Shown here in pieces: positions 7,976 to 16,966 of a DNA stretch of 64,000 nucleotides. Within the stretch, counting starts at the first letter, position 1; each line of letters opens with the position of its first letter. The stretch is taken from the NCBI RefSeq assembly GCF_014837295.1, contig NZ_JACYHB010000002.1, forward strand, positions 186,001-250,000. Reading direction: 5' to 3'. The notes under the pieces were generated by a model. It did not search any database. It saw only the letters and a program-made list of their open reading frames with translations, and had not been told where the DNA came from. This DNA is from Cellulosimicrobium arenosum (GTDB taxonomy: Bacteria > Actinomycetota > Actinomycetes > Actinomycetales > Cellulomonadaceae). A program made the position numbers and the translations under genes.

Positions 7976-8635
7976 TCAGGCTCCTTCGGTGGTGAGGGTC
8001 GCGGCGAGCTCGACGGCCTCGCGCGTGCGGCGGGTGATCTCGGCCCAGTCGCCGGCGCGCACGAGCGCGCGGTCGACCATCCAGGACCCGCCGGCGGCGA
8101 GCACGGCGGGCAGGGCCAGGTAGTCGAGGAGGTTGGCGGCGCTCACGCCGCCCGTGGGGACGAACCGCAGACCGGGGAACGGCGCCGAGAACGCCGTGAC
8201 GGCCCCGGGGCCGCCGACGACGTTGGCGGGGAAGAGCTTCACGGCGCTCAGGCCGAGATCGAGGGCGGCGATGATGTCCGACGGAGTGGCGACACCCGGC
8301 AGGATCGGCACGCCGATCTCCTGGGCGCGGCGCACGACCGGCGCGGACAGCCCGGGCGAGACGAGGAAGCGGGCGCCGGCCTCCACCGCCTCGTCGACCT
8401 GCGCGGGCGTGACGACGGTCCCGGCGCCGACGAGGACGTCGGGCAGCTCGCGCGCGATCGCCTCGATCGCGGCGGCGGCACCGGCGGTGCGGAAGGTGAC
8501 CTCGGCGACGGGAAGACCACCGTCGCGCAGCGATGCTGCGACGCCGAGCCCCTCGTTCGCGTCGTCGACCACGACGACGGGCACGACGCGGGCGCGCTGA
8601 ATCTGTTCCAGGACGGTGGGGCCGTCGGCTGACAT
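7976..8635 (-). CDS. eda: KDPG (2-dehydro-3-deoxyphosphogluconate) aldolase
   Basis: 219 residues, class I aldolase. Cleaves KDPG to pyruvate and glyceraldehyde 3-phosphate. The catalytic Glu is in AEVTFRTAGA (E45) and the Schiff-base Lys in LSAVKLFPANV (K133). VGAGTVVTPAQVDEAVEAGA and the phosphate-binding PTGGVSAANL loop are all present. It is first in the operon and followed 3 nt later by the KDG kinase. Its start at 8635 faces the IclR regulator across a 69-bp intergenic space with two operator-like sites. Confidence 0.95.
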   Translation of the reverse strand: MSADGPTVLEQIQRARVVPVVVVDDANEGLGVAASLRDGGLPVAEVTFRTAGAAAAIEAIARELPDVLVGAGTVVTPAQVDEAVEAGARFLVSPGLSAPVVRRAQEIGVPILPGVATPSDIIAALDLGLSAVKLFPANVVGGPGAVTAFSAPFPGLRFVPTGGVSAANLLDYLALPAVLAAGGSWMVDRALVRAGDWAEITRRTREAVELAATLTTEGA

Positions 8636-8644
8636 CCGGACTCC

Positions 8645-8682
8645 GTTTCGCTATGGTGAACATCTGTTGTCCACTACGGAAC
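8645..8682. promoter_or_regulatory. Two 17-bp GTT-N11-AAC sites between eda and the IclR gene
   Basis: GTTTCGCTATGGTGAAC (8645-8661) and GTTGTCCACTACGGAAC (8666-8682) share the ends GTT...AAC and have starts exactly 21 bp apart, two helical turns. This would place two regulator dimers on one face of the DNA between the divergent promoters. IclR proteins commonly bind such paired imperfect palindromes. The assignment to the adjacent regulator is an inference. Confidence 0.55.
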
Positions 8683-8704
8683 AGACTCTAGGGGACGGAC
8701 CACG

Positions 8705-9508
8705 ATGACGGAAGCCGCGACCAGCCCGCTGGGCAGCGTGGACAAGGCGCTGCTCGCGCTCGACGCGCTCGGGGCCGCGGGGCCGCAGGGAGCAGGTCTC
8801 GGCGCCCTCGCGCGCGAGCTGGGGCTGCAGAAGGCGTCGTTGCACCGCACGCTCGCGGCGCTGCGGTTCCGCGGGTACGCCGAGCAGGACGAGGCGACCG
8901 GGGCCTACCGCCTCGGGGCGGCGGCCACGGCGCTCGCGGCCACCTACCTGAGCGAGGAGAACCTCCCCGGCCTCCTGCGCCCCGCGCTCGTCGCCGTGTG
9001 CCGCGCGACGGACGAGCTCGTCCACCTGGGCGCGCTCGCCGGGACCGAGATCGTCTACCTCGACAAGGTCGAGCCCGCGCGCGCCGTACGCGTCTGGTCG
9101 GCGGTGGGCCGGCGCCGTCCGGCGGCGACCACGGCGCTCGGGCGCGCGCTGCTCGCGACCCGCACGCTCGATGACGCCGCGCTCGTCCGGTACGCGGCCG
9201 CGAGCCCGGCCGACCACGCCGTCACCGCGGCCCAGCTGCGCGAGGTGTGCGCCGCGACCCTGGCGCACGGGTTCGCGACCGAGAACGAGGAGAACGAGCC
9301 GGGGATCAACTGCATCGCCGTGCCGGTCCTGCGCGACGGGCGTGCGGTCGCCGCGATGAGCGTGACGGCACCCGCGGAGCGCCTCGACGTCGAGAGGCGC
9401 GACGAGGTCGTCGCCGGGCTCGCGAGCGTCGTCCTCCCGCTGCTGCCCGCACCGTTCACCGTGCCCGCGGAGCTGGCGCGCCGAGCGGCACCCCGGAGCG
9501 CGCTGTGA
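8705..9508 (+). CDS. IclR family transcriptional regulator (KdgR-like)
   Basis: 267 residues. An N-terminal winged helix-turn-helix (about 10-70: SVDKALLALDALGAAG, LGALARELGLQKASLHRTL) precedes the effector-binding GAF-like IclR domain, whose signature LAHGFATENEENEPGINCIA and VLRDGRAVAAMSVTAPAERL is complete. Divergent from eda-kdgK, so it probably represses that operon and itself through the paired sites at 8645-8682, with KDG or KDPG as candidate inducer. That role is inferred from position. Confidence 0.9.
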   Translation: MTEAATSPLGSVDKALLALDALGAAGPQGAGLGALARELGLQKASLHRTLAALRFRGYAEQDEATGAYRLGAAATALAATYLSEENLPGLLRPALVAVCRATDELVHLGALAGTEIVYLDKVEPARAVRVWSAVGRRRPAATTALGRALLATRTLDDAALVRYAAASPADHAVTAAQLREVCAATLAHGFATENEENEPGINCIAVPVLRDGRAVAAMSVTAPAERLDVERRDEVVAGLASVVLPLLPAPFTVPAELARRAAPRSAL

Positions 9509-9551
9509 GAGAGTTCAACCGCACCAGGTCGCACCAAGGAAGGGCCTCGCG

Positions 9552-9935
9552 ATGACCGTCCTCGTGGCGTACAACGACTCGCCGCAGGGCGAGAAGGCGC
9601 TCCACGCCGCCGTCGCCGAGGCGGTACGCCGGCAGACCGGGCTGGAGATCCTCGTGCTCACCCCGCAGGCCCCGGGCGCCGGCGTCCCCCCGAGCCTCGC
9701 GCACCTGATCGACACCCTGCCGGCCGCGCTCGGACGTCCCGAGATCACCTACCGGCCCGAGCACGAGTCCCCCGCCGAGTCGATCATCGAGCGCGCGGAG
9801 CGGGCGGAGCCCGACCTCGTCGTCGTCGGCGCCCGCAAGCGCACGCCCGTCGGCAAGTTCCTGCTGGGCAGCACGACGCAGCGCGTGCTGCTCGACTCCC
9901 CCGCGCCCGTGCTGGTGGTCAAGGCCGACCACTGA
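9552..9935 (+). CDS. Universal stress protein (UspA domain)
   Basis: 127 residues, a single Usp domain beginning MTVLVAYNDSPQGEKAL. The nucleotide-binding pattern G-2x-G-9x-G(S/T) is represented by VVGARKRTPVGKFLLGSTTQRVL, so ATP binding is possible although the first glycine spacing is slightly unusual. It lies 43 nt after the IclR gene with a ribosome site AAGGA. The transcription unit ends against the convergent VOC gene only 14 nt away. The physiological role is not indicated by the neighbours. Confidence 0.85.
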   Translation: MTVLVAYNDSPQGEKALHAAVAEAVRRQTGLEILVLTPQAPGAGVPPSLAHLIDTLPAALGRPEITYRPEHESPAESIIERAERAEPDLVVVGARKRTPVGKFLLGSTTQRVLLDSPAPVLVVKADH

Positions 9936-9949
9936 CCGCCGGCCGAGCC

Positions 9950-10915
9950 TCAGCGCTCGGCCCGCACCTCGACCCGGTTGCGCCACGGGTCGTCGAACCG
10001 GAGCGTCGCGCCGTCGTCCTGCACCGCCGTCGCGGACCGCACGAGCCGCTCGCGCAGGGCGGAGACGTCGTCCGCGGTCGGGACCGTGATCGCGACCGTG
10101 CCCAGCCCGAGCGTCGACGCCCGCGGGCCCGCACCCCGGCTGTTCCACGAGTTCATCGCCATGTGGTGGTGGTAGCCGCCGGCGGACACGAACAGCGCGC
10201 CCGGCACCGCGGCGGTCTCCTCGAAGCCGAGCGTGCCGACGTAGAACGCGCGCGCACCCGCGACGTCCCCCACCTGCAGGTGCACGTGCCCCACGACCGC
10301 CGACCCGTCGGCACCACCCGCACCGGTCTCCCCCACCGTGCTGCGGTCTCCGGCCAGGAGATCGCGCGACGCGTCGCTGAGGTGCTCCGAGAGGAAGCCG
10401 TCCGGGTCGAGGAACGTCGTGTCCATGCGCACGCCGTCCGCGCCCCACGACCACGTCTCGCGCGGCCGGTCGGCGTACAGCTCGACCCCGTTCCCCTCCG
10501 GGTCCGTGAAGTAGAACGCCTGCGAGACGAGATGGTCCGCGCTGCCGACGAACGTGCTCGGCGCGGTCGTCGCGACCGAGGCGAGCGCGTGGGCGAGCCC
10601 GACCTCGTCGTCGAACAGCACGGCGGTGTGGAACAGGCCCGCCTCGCCACGGCCCGCGATCGGCAGGTCCGGGGTGCGGTGCAGGACGACGAGCGGGGTC
10701 GGGCCGCGGCCCAGGACGACCGTCTCGGCGGCGTGGACGCCGTCGGGCAGCTCGAGCGTGGCGGGCGCCGGCAGGACCGCGAGCGACAGCGCGTCGCGGT
10801 AGTAGCGCGTCATGAGGTCCAGGTCGCGTACGCGCAGGGTCACGGCGGCCATGCGCGTCGCCGGAGCGAGCAGGTCGTCGCTCGGCCGGGTGGCGGGTGC
10901 GGGCAGTGGGTTCAC
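9950..10915 (-). CDS. Two-domain VOC protein, catechol 2,3-dioxygenase (CatE)-like
   Basis: 321 residues from the GTG at 10915 (ribosome site GAGAGG); an ATG at 10945 would add ten residues but would overlap the operator-like repeat. Two vicinal-oxygen-chelate modules lie in tandem: VTLRVRDLDLMTRYYRDAL ... SQAFYFTDPEGNGVELYADR, and GHVHLQVGDVAGARAFYVG ... HHHMAMNSWNSRGAG ... NRVEV. Candidate metal ligands are H in LFHTAVLF/GHVHLQV, H in YHHHMAMN and E near the C-terminus. B. subtilis CatE is the closest family type I recognise; the actual substrate is unknown. Confidence 0.8.
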   Translation of the reverse strand: MNPLPAPATRPSDDLLAPATRMAAVTLRVRDLDLMTRYYRDALSLAVLPAPATLELPDGVHAAETVVLGRGPTPLVVLHRTPDLPIAGRGEAGLFHTAVLFDDEVGLAHALASVATTAPSTFVGSADHLVSQAFYFTDPEGNGVELYADRPRETWSWGADGVRMDTTFLDPDGFLSEHLSDASRDLLAGDRSTVGETGAGGADGSAVVGHVHLQVGDVAGARAFYVGTLGFEETAAVPGALFVSAGGYHHHMAMNSWNSRGAGPRASTLGLGTVAITVPTADDVSALRERLVRSATAVQDDGATLRFDDPWRNRVEVRAER

Positions 10916-10936
10916 GGCAGGACCTCTCGTCACGGG

Positions 10937-10954
10937 TAGTTTCATCTTCAACTA
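10937..10954. promoter_or_regulatory. Imperfect palindrome TAGTT-N8-AACTA upstream of the VOC gene
   Basis: TAGTTTCATCTTCAACTA is markedly A/T-rich and has 5-bp inverted ends. MarR-family quinone and catechol sensors (for example those controlling CatE in Bacillus) bind related A/T-rich palindromes. No MarR gene lies nearby, so the regulator, if any, is encoded elsewhere. Confidence 0.4.
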
Positions 10955-10980
10955 ACCGCGTCAGGCAGGAATTCCCGTCC

Positions 10981-12039
10981 CTATGCCAGGAGCTGGTACA
11001 GCACGATCACGGCCGCGACGATCACCAGCCCGGCGAGCACCGCCCCCGTGATCTTCCACGGGCTGTACGGCCGGTTGCCCACGACCTCGCCCGTGTTGGC
11101 GTTGACCATGACCTGCCACTGCCGCCCCGCGTACACGTAGGTCGCGAGCCACAGCGGGAGCAGCACGAGCTTGAACATCACCGCCATGTAGGCGGTGTCG
11201 ATCCGGTGGATGCGCTGCTCGTCACCGCCGATGTCCGACGTGACGTCCGAGCGGATCACGGACTCCATCGTCCCCTTCGCGCGGTCGAGCCCGACGGGCG
11301 GGTCGACGTCGTAGCGCGCGGTCGAGTACCCGGCCAGGTACTCGGGGCGGTACGGCACCGCGGCACCCAGGTCCCACGGCCCCACCTTCTCGAACTTCTC
11401 GGGGAGCTGCGTGAACGCCGGTACGAGCACGTCGTCGAACGAGCGCGCGACCGTGCCCCACGCCGGGCGCCATCGCACCCGGCGCTCGCGCCTCTCGTTG
11501 TCCCCGCTGCCGACGGTGACGTAGTACGCGTCCCCGCGCTGGCCCGAGTACTCCGACGTGGTCTGCGCGTCGAACGTCCAGTGCGGCACGTACGTCCCGC
11601 GCAGCGCCTCGGTGTCGCCCACGTGCTTGAGCGCGTTCGGCGCGAACCAGCGCGAGCGCACCCAGCGACGGAACTCGTCACGGGCCGCGGGCCCCGGCAC
11701 GGCGAACGGGAGGACGGCCTCGGGCGGGAGGACGCCCGTGGCGACCGCGGCCGCGACCAGGTGGCCGCCGCAGAACTGGCAGTGGTCGGACAGGTAGCTG
11801 CTCGCCGTCGTCGCGCCGCAGCCGTCGCACGTCAGCTCGTGCAACGGGACCGAGGCGACGGGGGCCGTGGCGCCCGTCGCGAGCCAGGTGTCGTACGAGT
11901 GCTCGTCGACCCGCTCGTGGGGCGCGTGGGCGATCTCGATGCGTGAGCGGCACGCGACGCACTCGAGCGCGCCCGTGCCGGGCGCGTACGTCATCTGCGA
12001 CCCGCACGCGTCGCAGCGCGTGCTCAGCAGCTCGCTCAC
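10981..12039 (-). CDS. Zinc-ribbon membrane protein coupled to the SPFH gene
   Basis: 352 residues from the GTG at 12039. The N-terminus holds two zinc knuckles (CDACGSQMTY...CVAC and CDGCGATTAS...CQFCGGHL). The middle is a beta-rich domain (RGTYVPHWTFDAQTTSEYSG). The C-terminus has two membrane helices, the last being ITGAVLAGLVIVAAVIVLYQ, separated by a GRQWQVMVNANTGEVVG loop. The GTGA overlap with the SPFH gene stop implies translational coupling. Such zinc-ribbon/SPFH pairs occur in many actinobacteria and Firmicutes (YdjI/YdjH-like); the function is not established. Confidence 0.75.
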   Translation of the reverse strand: MSELLSTRCDACGSQMTYAPGTGALECVACRSRIEIAHAPHERVDEHSYDTWLATGATAPVASVPLHELTCDGCGATTASSYLSDHCQFCGGHLVAAAVATGVLPPEAVLPFAVPGPAARDEFRRWVRSRWFAPNALKHVGDTEALRGTYVPHWTFDAQTTSEYSGQRGDAYYVTVGSGDNERRERRVRWRPAWGTVARSFDDVLVPAFTQLPEKFEKVGPWDLGAAVPYRPEYLAGYSTARYDVDPPVGLDRAKGTMESVIRSDVTSDIGGDEQRIHRIDTAYMAVMFKLVLLPLWLATYVYAGRQWQVMVNANTGEVVGNRPYSPWKITGAVLAGLVIVAAVIVLYQLLA

Positions 12040-13193
12040 GCATCCTCCCCGGCCGCGGTCGGCGGCAGCGGCGGCGGCGACGCCACGAACAGGTGCGCGA
12101 GCACCGCGACCTGGCCCGCGGGTTCCCAGCCGCTCATGCCCTGCTGCCAGACGAGCGTGTCGCGCGTGATCTCCCCGCTCGCGGTGCGGGTAGCGAGGTC
12201 CTCGACGGGCGCCGGCCCCGACTGCGCCCCGCCGTTCGCCCAGAACCACGGCGCAGCCTGGGCCGGAAGCGGCGGTGGACCGCCCGGAGTGCTCTGGGCG
12301 GGGGCGGGAGCAGGGGTGGAGGCCGGTGCCGGAGCCGCCGGCTCCCCCAGCGACCGCGCCATCTGCTGGCCCATCGCCATGCCCATGCCGAGGCCGAGGC
12401 CTTCGCCCGCGCCGCCCGGGTTGGCGGCGGCGGTCTCGATCGCGTCGGCCGACTGGAACTTCGTGTAGGCGTCGAGGTTCCCGACGAGGCCCATCTGCGT
12501 GCGCTTGTCGAGCGCCGCCTCCACCTCGGGCGGGAACGACACGTTCTCGATGACGAACCGCGGCACCGCGACGCCGTACTCGTGGAGGTCCTCGGTGAGC
12601 TGTCCCGCGAGGCGCTGGGAGATCTCGCGCTGGTTCGCGGCGAGGTCGATCGCCGCGACGCCGGCCTCGGCGAGCGCCGGGCCGAGCTGACCCACGATCG
12701 TGCGCCGCAGGTAGTCGCCGATCTCCTCGGTGCGGAACTGCGGGTCGGTGCCGACGAGCTGGCGCAGCAGGGCGGGCGGGTCGACGACCTGGAGCGCGTA
12801 CGTGCCGAACCCGCGCAGGCGCACGGCACCGAGCTCGGGATCGCGCAGCATCACCGGGTTCTGCGTGCCCCACGTGAAGTCGGTGAACTGGCGCGTGGAG
12901 ACGAAGTACACCTCGGCCTTGAACGGCGAGCTGAACCCGTACTTCCAGCCCTTGAGCGTCGAGAGGACCGGGAGGTTCTTGGTCTCGAGCGTGTACGTGC
13001 CCGGCTCGAACACGTCGGCGAGCAGGCCCTCGTTGACGAACACGGCCGTCTGGCCCTCGCGCACCACGAGCCGGGCCTCGTTCTTGATCTCGTTCCCCTG
13101 CCGGGGGAAGCGCCACACGATCGTGTCCCGGCTGTCGTCGAGGAACTCGATGATGTCGATCAGCTGGCCGCGCAGCTTGTCCATGAAGCTCAT
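12036..13193 (-). CDS. SPFH-domain protein with C-terminal GYF_2 domain (YdjI-like)
   Basis: 385 residues from the ATG at 13193 (GAAGGAG ribosome site). The SPFH/band-7-like region spans about 25-270 (DTIVWRFPRQGNEIKN, VREGQTAVFVNEG, KAEVYFVSTRQFTDFTWGT), followed by a Gly/Met stretch (GLGLGMGMAMGQQMARS), a Pro/Ala linker and a C-terminal GYF_2 fold (PWFWANGGAQSGP, TLVWQQGMSGWEPA). There is no signal peptide. B. subtilis YdjI-type proteins form membrane-associated scaffolds. It is transcribed first and overlaps the zinc-ribbon gene by 4 nt. Confidence 0.85.
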   Translation of the reverse strand: MSFMDKLRGQLIDIIEFLDDSRDTIVWRFPRQGNEIKNEARLVVREGQTAVFVNEGLLADVFEPGTYTLETKNLPVLSTLKGWKYGFSSPFKAEVYFVSTRQFTDFTWGTQNPVMLRDPELGAVRLRGFGTYALQVVDPPALLRQLVGTDPQFRTEEIGDYLRRTIVGQLGPALAEAGVAAIDLAANQREISQRLAGQLTEDLHEYGVAVPRFVIENVSFPPEVEAALDKRTQMGLVGNLDAYTKFQSADAIETAAANPGGAGEGLGLGMGMAMGQQMARSLGEPAAPAPASTPAPAPAQSTPGGPPPLPAQAAPWFWANGGAQSGPAPVEDLATRTASGEITRDTLVWQQGMSGWEPAGQVAVLAHLFVASPPPLPPTAAGEDA

Positions 13194-13356
13194 CCGGGAC
13201 TCCTTCGCGTGGGTGCGTCCGCGGTCACGGACGGAGACGGGGACGACGAGCGTCCCCCGGGGCAGCATAGTGGCAGCGGCATGCACCGGGGGAAGTTGCG
13301 TCAACGAACGGCAAAGTTCACCGGGTGGCCGATCGGCGCGCGTCTAGGCTGTCCCC

Positions 13357-13998
13357 ATGTCGACCGGCCCCGGGACGAGCGTCGCGGTGCTGCTCGCCGC
13401 AGGTGCGGGCACGCGGCTCGGCCGCGGTCCCAAGGCGCTGCTCCCACGTCGTGGTCGCTCGCTCGTGGACCACGCCGTCGACGTGCTCCTCGACGGCGGG
13501 TGCGACACCGTGGTCGTCGTCCTCGGGGCCGAGGCGGCACGGGTCGTGGCCGAGGCGGCGCTCGACCGGCCCGGTGTGCAGGTCGTGGTCAACGACGACT
13601 GGGCGTCCGGCATGGCGTCCTCGCTGCGTGCGGGCACGGACGCGGCGCTGGGGCTCGGCGCGGCACGGGTCGTCGTGTCCCACGTCGACCAGCCCGGCAC
13701 GGTGCCCGACGACGTCGCGCGCCTCCTCGCCGCCCACCGGCCCGAGCGTGTGGCCGTGTCCCGGTGGTCGGATGTTCCGTCCGCCGGCACCACCGGTCCG
13801 GACGGGACCGGCACGACGCGCTGGGCGCACCCCCTCGTCCTCGACGCCGCGCTCGCGGGGCCGGCCGCCGCGAGCGCGCGCGGCGACCGGGGCGCGCGTG
13901 AGTTCCTGCGCGAGCACGCCGACCTGATCGACGTCGTCGAGCACCCCGGCGACGGCCGCGACCTCGACACGGAGTCGGACCTCGACCTCCTGTCCTGA
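13357..13998 (+). CDS. MocA/MobA-like nucleotidyltransferase
   Basis: 213 residues. An NTP-transferase fold with the nucleotide-binding start VAVLLAAGAGTRLGRGPKALLP, NDDWASGMASSLRAG in the middle and VSHVDQPG (the metal-binding D of the family). This is the layout of CTP:molybdopterin cytidylyltransferase MocA and of PucB-type factors that mature xanthine dehydrogenase. The convergent xanthine dehydrogenase genes support that role. TAGGCT ends 6 nt before the ATG with no ribosome site, suggesting a leaderless mRNA. Confidence 0.82.
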   Translation: MSTGPGTSVAVLLAAGAGTRLGRGPKALLPRRGRSLVDHAVDVLLDGGCDTVVVVLGAEAARVVAEAALDRPGVQVVVNDDWASGMASSLRAGTDAALGLGAARVVVSHVDQPGTVPDDVARLLAAHRPERVAVSRWSDVPSAGTTGPDGTGTTRWAHPLVLDAALAGPAAASARGDRGAREFLREHADLIDVVEHPGDGRDLDTESDLDLLS

Positions 13999-14056
13999 CC
14001 GGAGCTCCGCTCCTGACCACCGGAGCCAGGTCGACCGTCCGGCGGCGTGCCGGCGC

Positions 14057-16966
14057 TCACGAGGCGCAGACGCCGGCAGCCTTCATCCCCAGGTAGACCA
14101 GGTCCCGCGCGAGCGGCAGCTCCGCGAACCGGACGCCGGTCGCGGCGCGGATCGCGTTCGCGAGCGCCGGGGCGACCGGGTTGAACGGGCTCTCGCTCAT
14201 CGACTTGGCCCCCATCGGCCCCGTCGTGTCGCTGGTCCGCGCGAAGTAGACCTCGCTGCGGGGTACGTCGGCGAACGTGGGCAGGTGGTACTGACGGAAG
14301 ATGTCGGTCGTCACTCGGCCGGCGTCGTCCACCACGACGTTCTCGTAGAGCGCTGCGCCGAGCGCCTGCGCGATGCCGCCCTCGATCTGCCCGCGGCACT
14401 GCCGCGGGTTGACGACCTCGCCGGCGTCGGCGGCCTGGACGGACTGCAGGATGCGGATCTCGCCCGTCCCGCGATGGACCGCGACGCGGAACCCGTGCAC
14501 GTTGAACGCGACGGACCGGGGCGTGCCGCCCCAGCGCCCCTCGGCGACGAGCTCGATCCCGGCCGCGGTGGCGGCGCGCGCGACGTCGGGCAGGGCGACG
14601 ACCGTGCCTGCGCAGTCGACCCCGCCCGGCACGAGCCGGCAGTCCCCCGGCGCCGCGCCGTCCGCCTCCGGCATGCCGGCCGCGACCTTGAGCACGGTCT
14701 CGGCGAGCTCGCTCGCGGCCGCGAGCGAGGCCTTGCCGGCGACGACGGTTCCCGTCGACCCGAAGGCGCCCGTGTCGTGCTCGACGAGGTCGGTGTCCGA
14801 CTGGCGCACGACGACGTCGCCCGCGTCCTGGCCGAGCGCGCTCGCGACGAGCTGGGCATGGACCGTCGTCGTGCCGTTGCCGAACTCGGCCGTGCCGACC
14901 TCGGCCACCACGGTGCCGTCCGCGCGCACCCGCACGCGTGCGTGCGAGTAGTGCCCGCGCGGCGGGACGGTGTCGATCATCGACAGGGCGGTCCCCTCGC
15001 CGACGCCCCACTCGTCGCCGACGTCCGGCAGCCCGTCCGCGCCCTCGCCGTAGGTCGCGACGTCGCGCGCCCGGCCGCGCGCGAGCGCGTCGGCGGCGAG
15101 GTCGAGGCACTGGTCGAGGCCGTAGCTGCCGTAGAGGACGTCCACCTCGGGCGTGGGGTGGGTCGAGAGCATCGGGTCGCCCTCGCGCACGACGTTGCGC
15201 CGCCGCAGCTCGTGCGGGTCCATGCCGATCTGGCGCGCGAGCTCGTCGACCGCGGACTCGACCGCGAAGATCATCTGCGACAGCCCGTAGCCACGGAACG
15301 CCCCCGCGGGCACGGTGTTCGTGTAGACGCTGTGGGCGTCGACCTTCTTGTTCTCGCACCGGTAGACCGCGAGCGACTCGCCGCACCCGTGGAACATGAC
15401 GCCCGGGCCGTGGTTGCCGTAGGCCCCGGTGTTGGTCAGGACGTCCAGGTGCAGGGCGGTGAGCGTGCCGTCCCGTCGCGCGCCGGCGCGCACCCGGATG
15501 CGGAACGGGTGGCGCGTCGTCGTCGCGGTGAACTGCTCGCTGCGCGTGAGCTCGAGCTGGACGGGGCGCTGCAGGGCGAGCGTCGCCAGGCTCACGACGT
15601 CCTCCGTGAGGACCTCCTGCTTGCCGCCGAAACCGCCGCCCACGCGCTCGCAGTACACGCGCACCCGTTCCGGGTCGAGGTCGAGGACGCGCGCGAGGTG
15701 GCGGCGCGCCAGGTAGGGCACCTGGGTGGACGAGCGCACGACGAGCCGCCCGTCGTCGTCCAGCGACGCGATCGAGCAGTGCGTCTCGAGCGCGGCGTGC
15801 TGCACGCGCTGGGTGCGGTAGGTCGCCTCGTGCACGACGTCGGCCTCCGCGAGCCCCCGCTCGACGTCGCCGAGCTCGCTGTGCACCTCGGCGACGACGT
15901 TCGCCTCGGGTCGTGACACACGCGCGGCCGTCGCGTCCAGGTCGGGGTGGACGAGCGCAGCACCCGGGGTCATCGCCTCCTCGGGGTCGACGACGGCGGG
16001 CAGCTCCTCGTACGTGACCCGGACCCGGCGTACGCCCTCCTCCGCGGCGGCCACGGTGTCGGCGACGACCGCCGCGACACGCTGCCCGACGAACCGCACG
16101 ACGTCGTCGAGGAGGCGCGTGTCGTCCGGGTCGTCGGTGAACAGCTCGTGCTGGGCGGTCGAGAACCGGATGCTCGGAGCGTCGGCATGGGTGAGCACGG
16201 CCTGCACGCCCGGGACCGCGAGCGCCGCGCTCGTGTCGATCGCCACGACGCGTGCGTGCGCGTGCGGCGAGCGCACGAGCTTCAGGTGCAGCAGTCCGGG
16301 GTAGTCGGCCGGGTCGACGTCGAGCGTGTACCGCACGGCCCCGGTCACGACCCCGTGCCCGGCTGGTGCGGGCACGTCGGTACCGAACCCCCGGACGGCC
16401 GAGTCGGCCGCGTGCTCGGACGCAGTCCCGCCGTCGTGCGCGTGGTCGCACGGCACGGCACCCGCCGCGTGCTCGCGACCGCAGCCCGCGCCGTCGAGCA
16501 CGGCCGCACCGATCGCGCGGTAGCCCGTGCAGCGGCACAGGTTGCCCTTGAGGTTGCGCGGCAGGTCCTCGCGCTGCGCGTCGTCGAAGGTCGCGGCCGT
16601 CATGATCATCCCGGCGGTGCAGAACCCGCACTGGAACCCCTGCGCGTCGAGGAACTGCTGCTGGACGGGGTGCAGCTCGTCGTCCGCCGTTCCCTGCTCG
16701 TGGGAGGTGGCCGCGAGCCCGGCGATCGTGGTGACCTCGTGCCCCGCGGCGCGCCGCGCCGGGTAGAGGCACGAGTGCACGGGCACGCCGTCGACGTGCA
16801 CCGTGCACGCGCCGCAGTCGCCGCCGTCGCAGCCCTTCTTGACGCCGAGGGCGCCCTGCTCGCGCAGGAACGTGCGCAGGCACTGGCCGGCGCGCGGCTC
16901 GTCGGTGACGGTCCTGCCGTCGACGACGAGGGGCCGGGCCTCGTCCAGGTGTCGGTCCGTGGTCAT
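14057..16966 (-). CDS. Xanthine dehydrogenase, fused [2Fe-2S] and molybdenum subunits
   Basis: 969 residues from the ATG at 16966. The first 160 residues are the iron-sulfur subunit: cluster one [15 protein letters not shown]...C, cluster two CGFCTAGM...CRCTGY. A linker rich in His/Ala/Gly leads to the molybdopterin-binding region with [31 protein letters not shown] and the region of the catalytic Glu, [19 protein letters not shown]. It oxidises hypoxanthine or xanthine at the molybdenum centre. The FAD subunit is separate and overlaps by ATGA. Fusion of small and large subunits without the FAD module between them is less common than the eukaryotic order. Confidence 0.9.
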   Translation of the reverse strand: MTTDRHLDEARPLVVDGRTVTDEPRAGQCLRTFLREQGALGVKKGCDGGDCGACTVHVDGVPVHSCLYPARRAAGHEVTTIAGLAATSHEQGTADDELHPVQQQFLDAQGFQCGFCTAGMIMTAATFDDAQREDLPRNLKGNLCRCTGYRAIGAAVLDGAGCGREHAAGAVPCDHAHDGGTASEHAADSAVRGFGTDVPAPAGHGVVTGAVRYTLDVDPADYPGLLHLKLVRSPHAHARVVAIDTSAALAVPGVQAVLTHADAPSIRFSTAQHELFTDDPDDTRLLDDVVRFVGQRVAAVVADTVAAAEEGVRRVRVTYEELPAVVDPEEAMTPGAALVHPDLDATAARVSRPEANVVAEVHSELGDVERGLAEADVVHEATYRTQRVQHAALETHCSIASLDDDGRLVVRSSTQVPYLARRHLARVLDLDPERVRVYCERVGGGFGGKQEVLTEDVVSLATLALQRPVQLELTRSEQFTATTTRHPFRIRVRAGARRDGTLTALHLDVLTNTGAYGNHGPGVMFHGCGESLAVYRCENKKVDAHSVYTNTVPAGAFRGYGLSQMIFAVESAVDELARQIGMDPHELRRRNVVREGDPMLSTHPTPEVDVLYGSYGLDQCLDLAADALARGRARDVATYGEGADGLPDVGDEWGVGEGTALSMIDTVPPRGHYSHARVRVRADGTVVAEVGTAEFGNGTTTVHAQLVASALGQDAGDVVVRQSDTDLVEHDTGAFGSTGTVVAGKASLAAASELAETVLKVAAGMPEADGAAPGDCRLVPGGVDCAGTVVALPDVARAATAAGIELVAEGRWGGTPRSVAFNVHGFRVAVHRGTGEIRILQSVQAADAGEVVNPRQCRGQIEGGIAQALGAALYENVVVDDAGRVTTDIFRQYHLPTFADVPRSEVYFARTSDTTGPMGAKSMSESPFNPVAPALANAIRAATGVRFAELPLARDLVYLGMKAAGVCAS

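Noticed and set aside
6758-8632. Long plus-strand open frame opposite kdgK and eda
   Set aside because: It has no recognisable domain; the minus-strand frames encode complete known enzymes. It is an antisense shadow of GC-rich codons.
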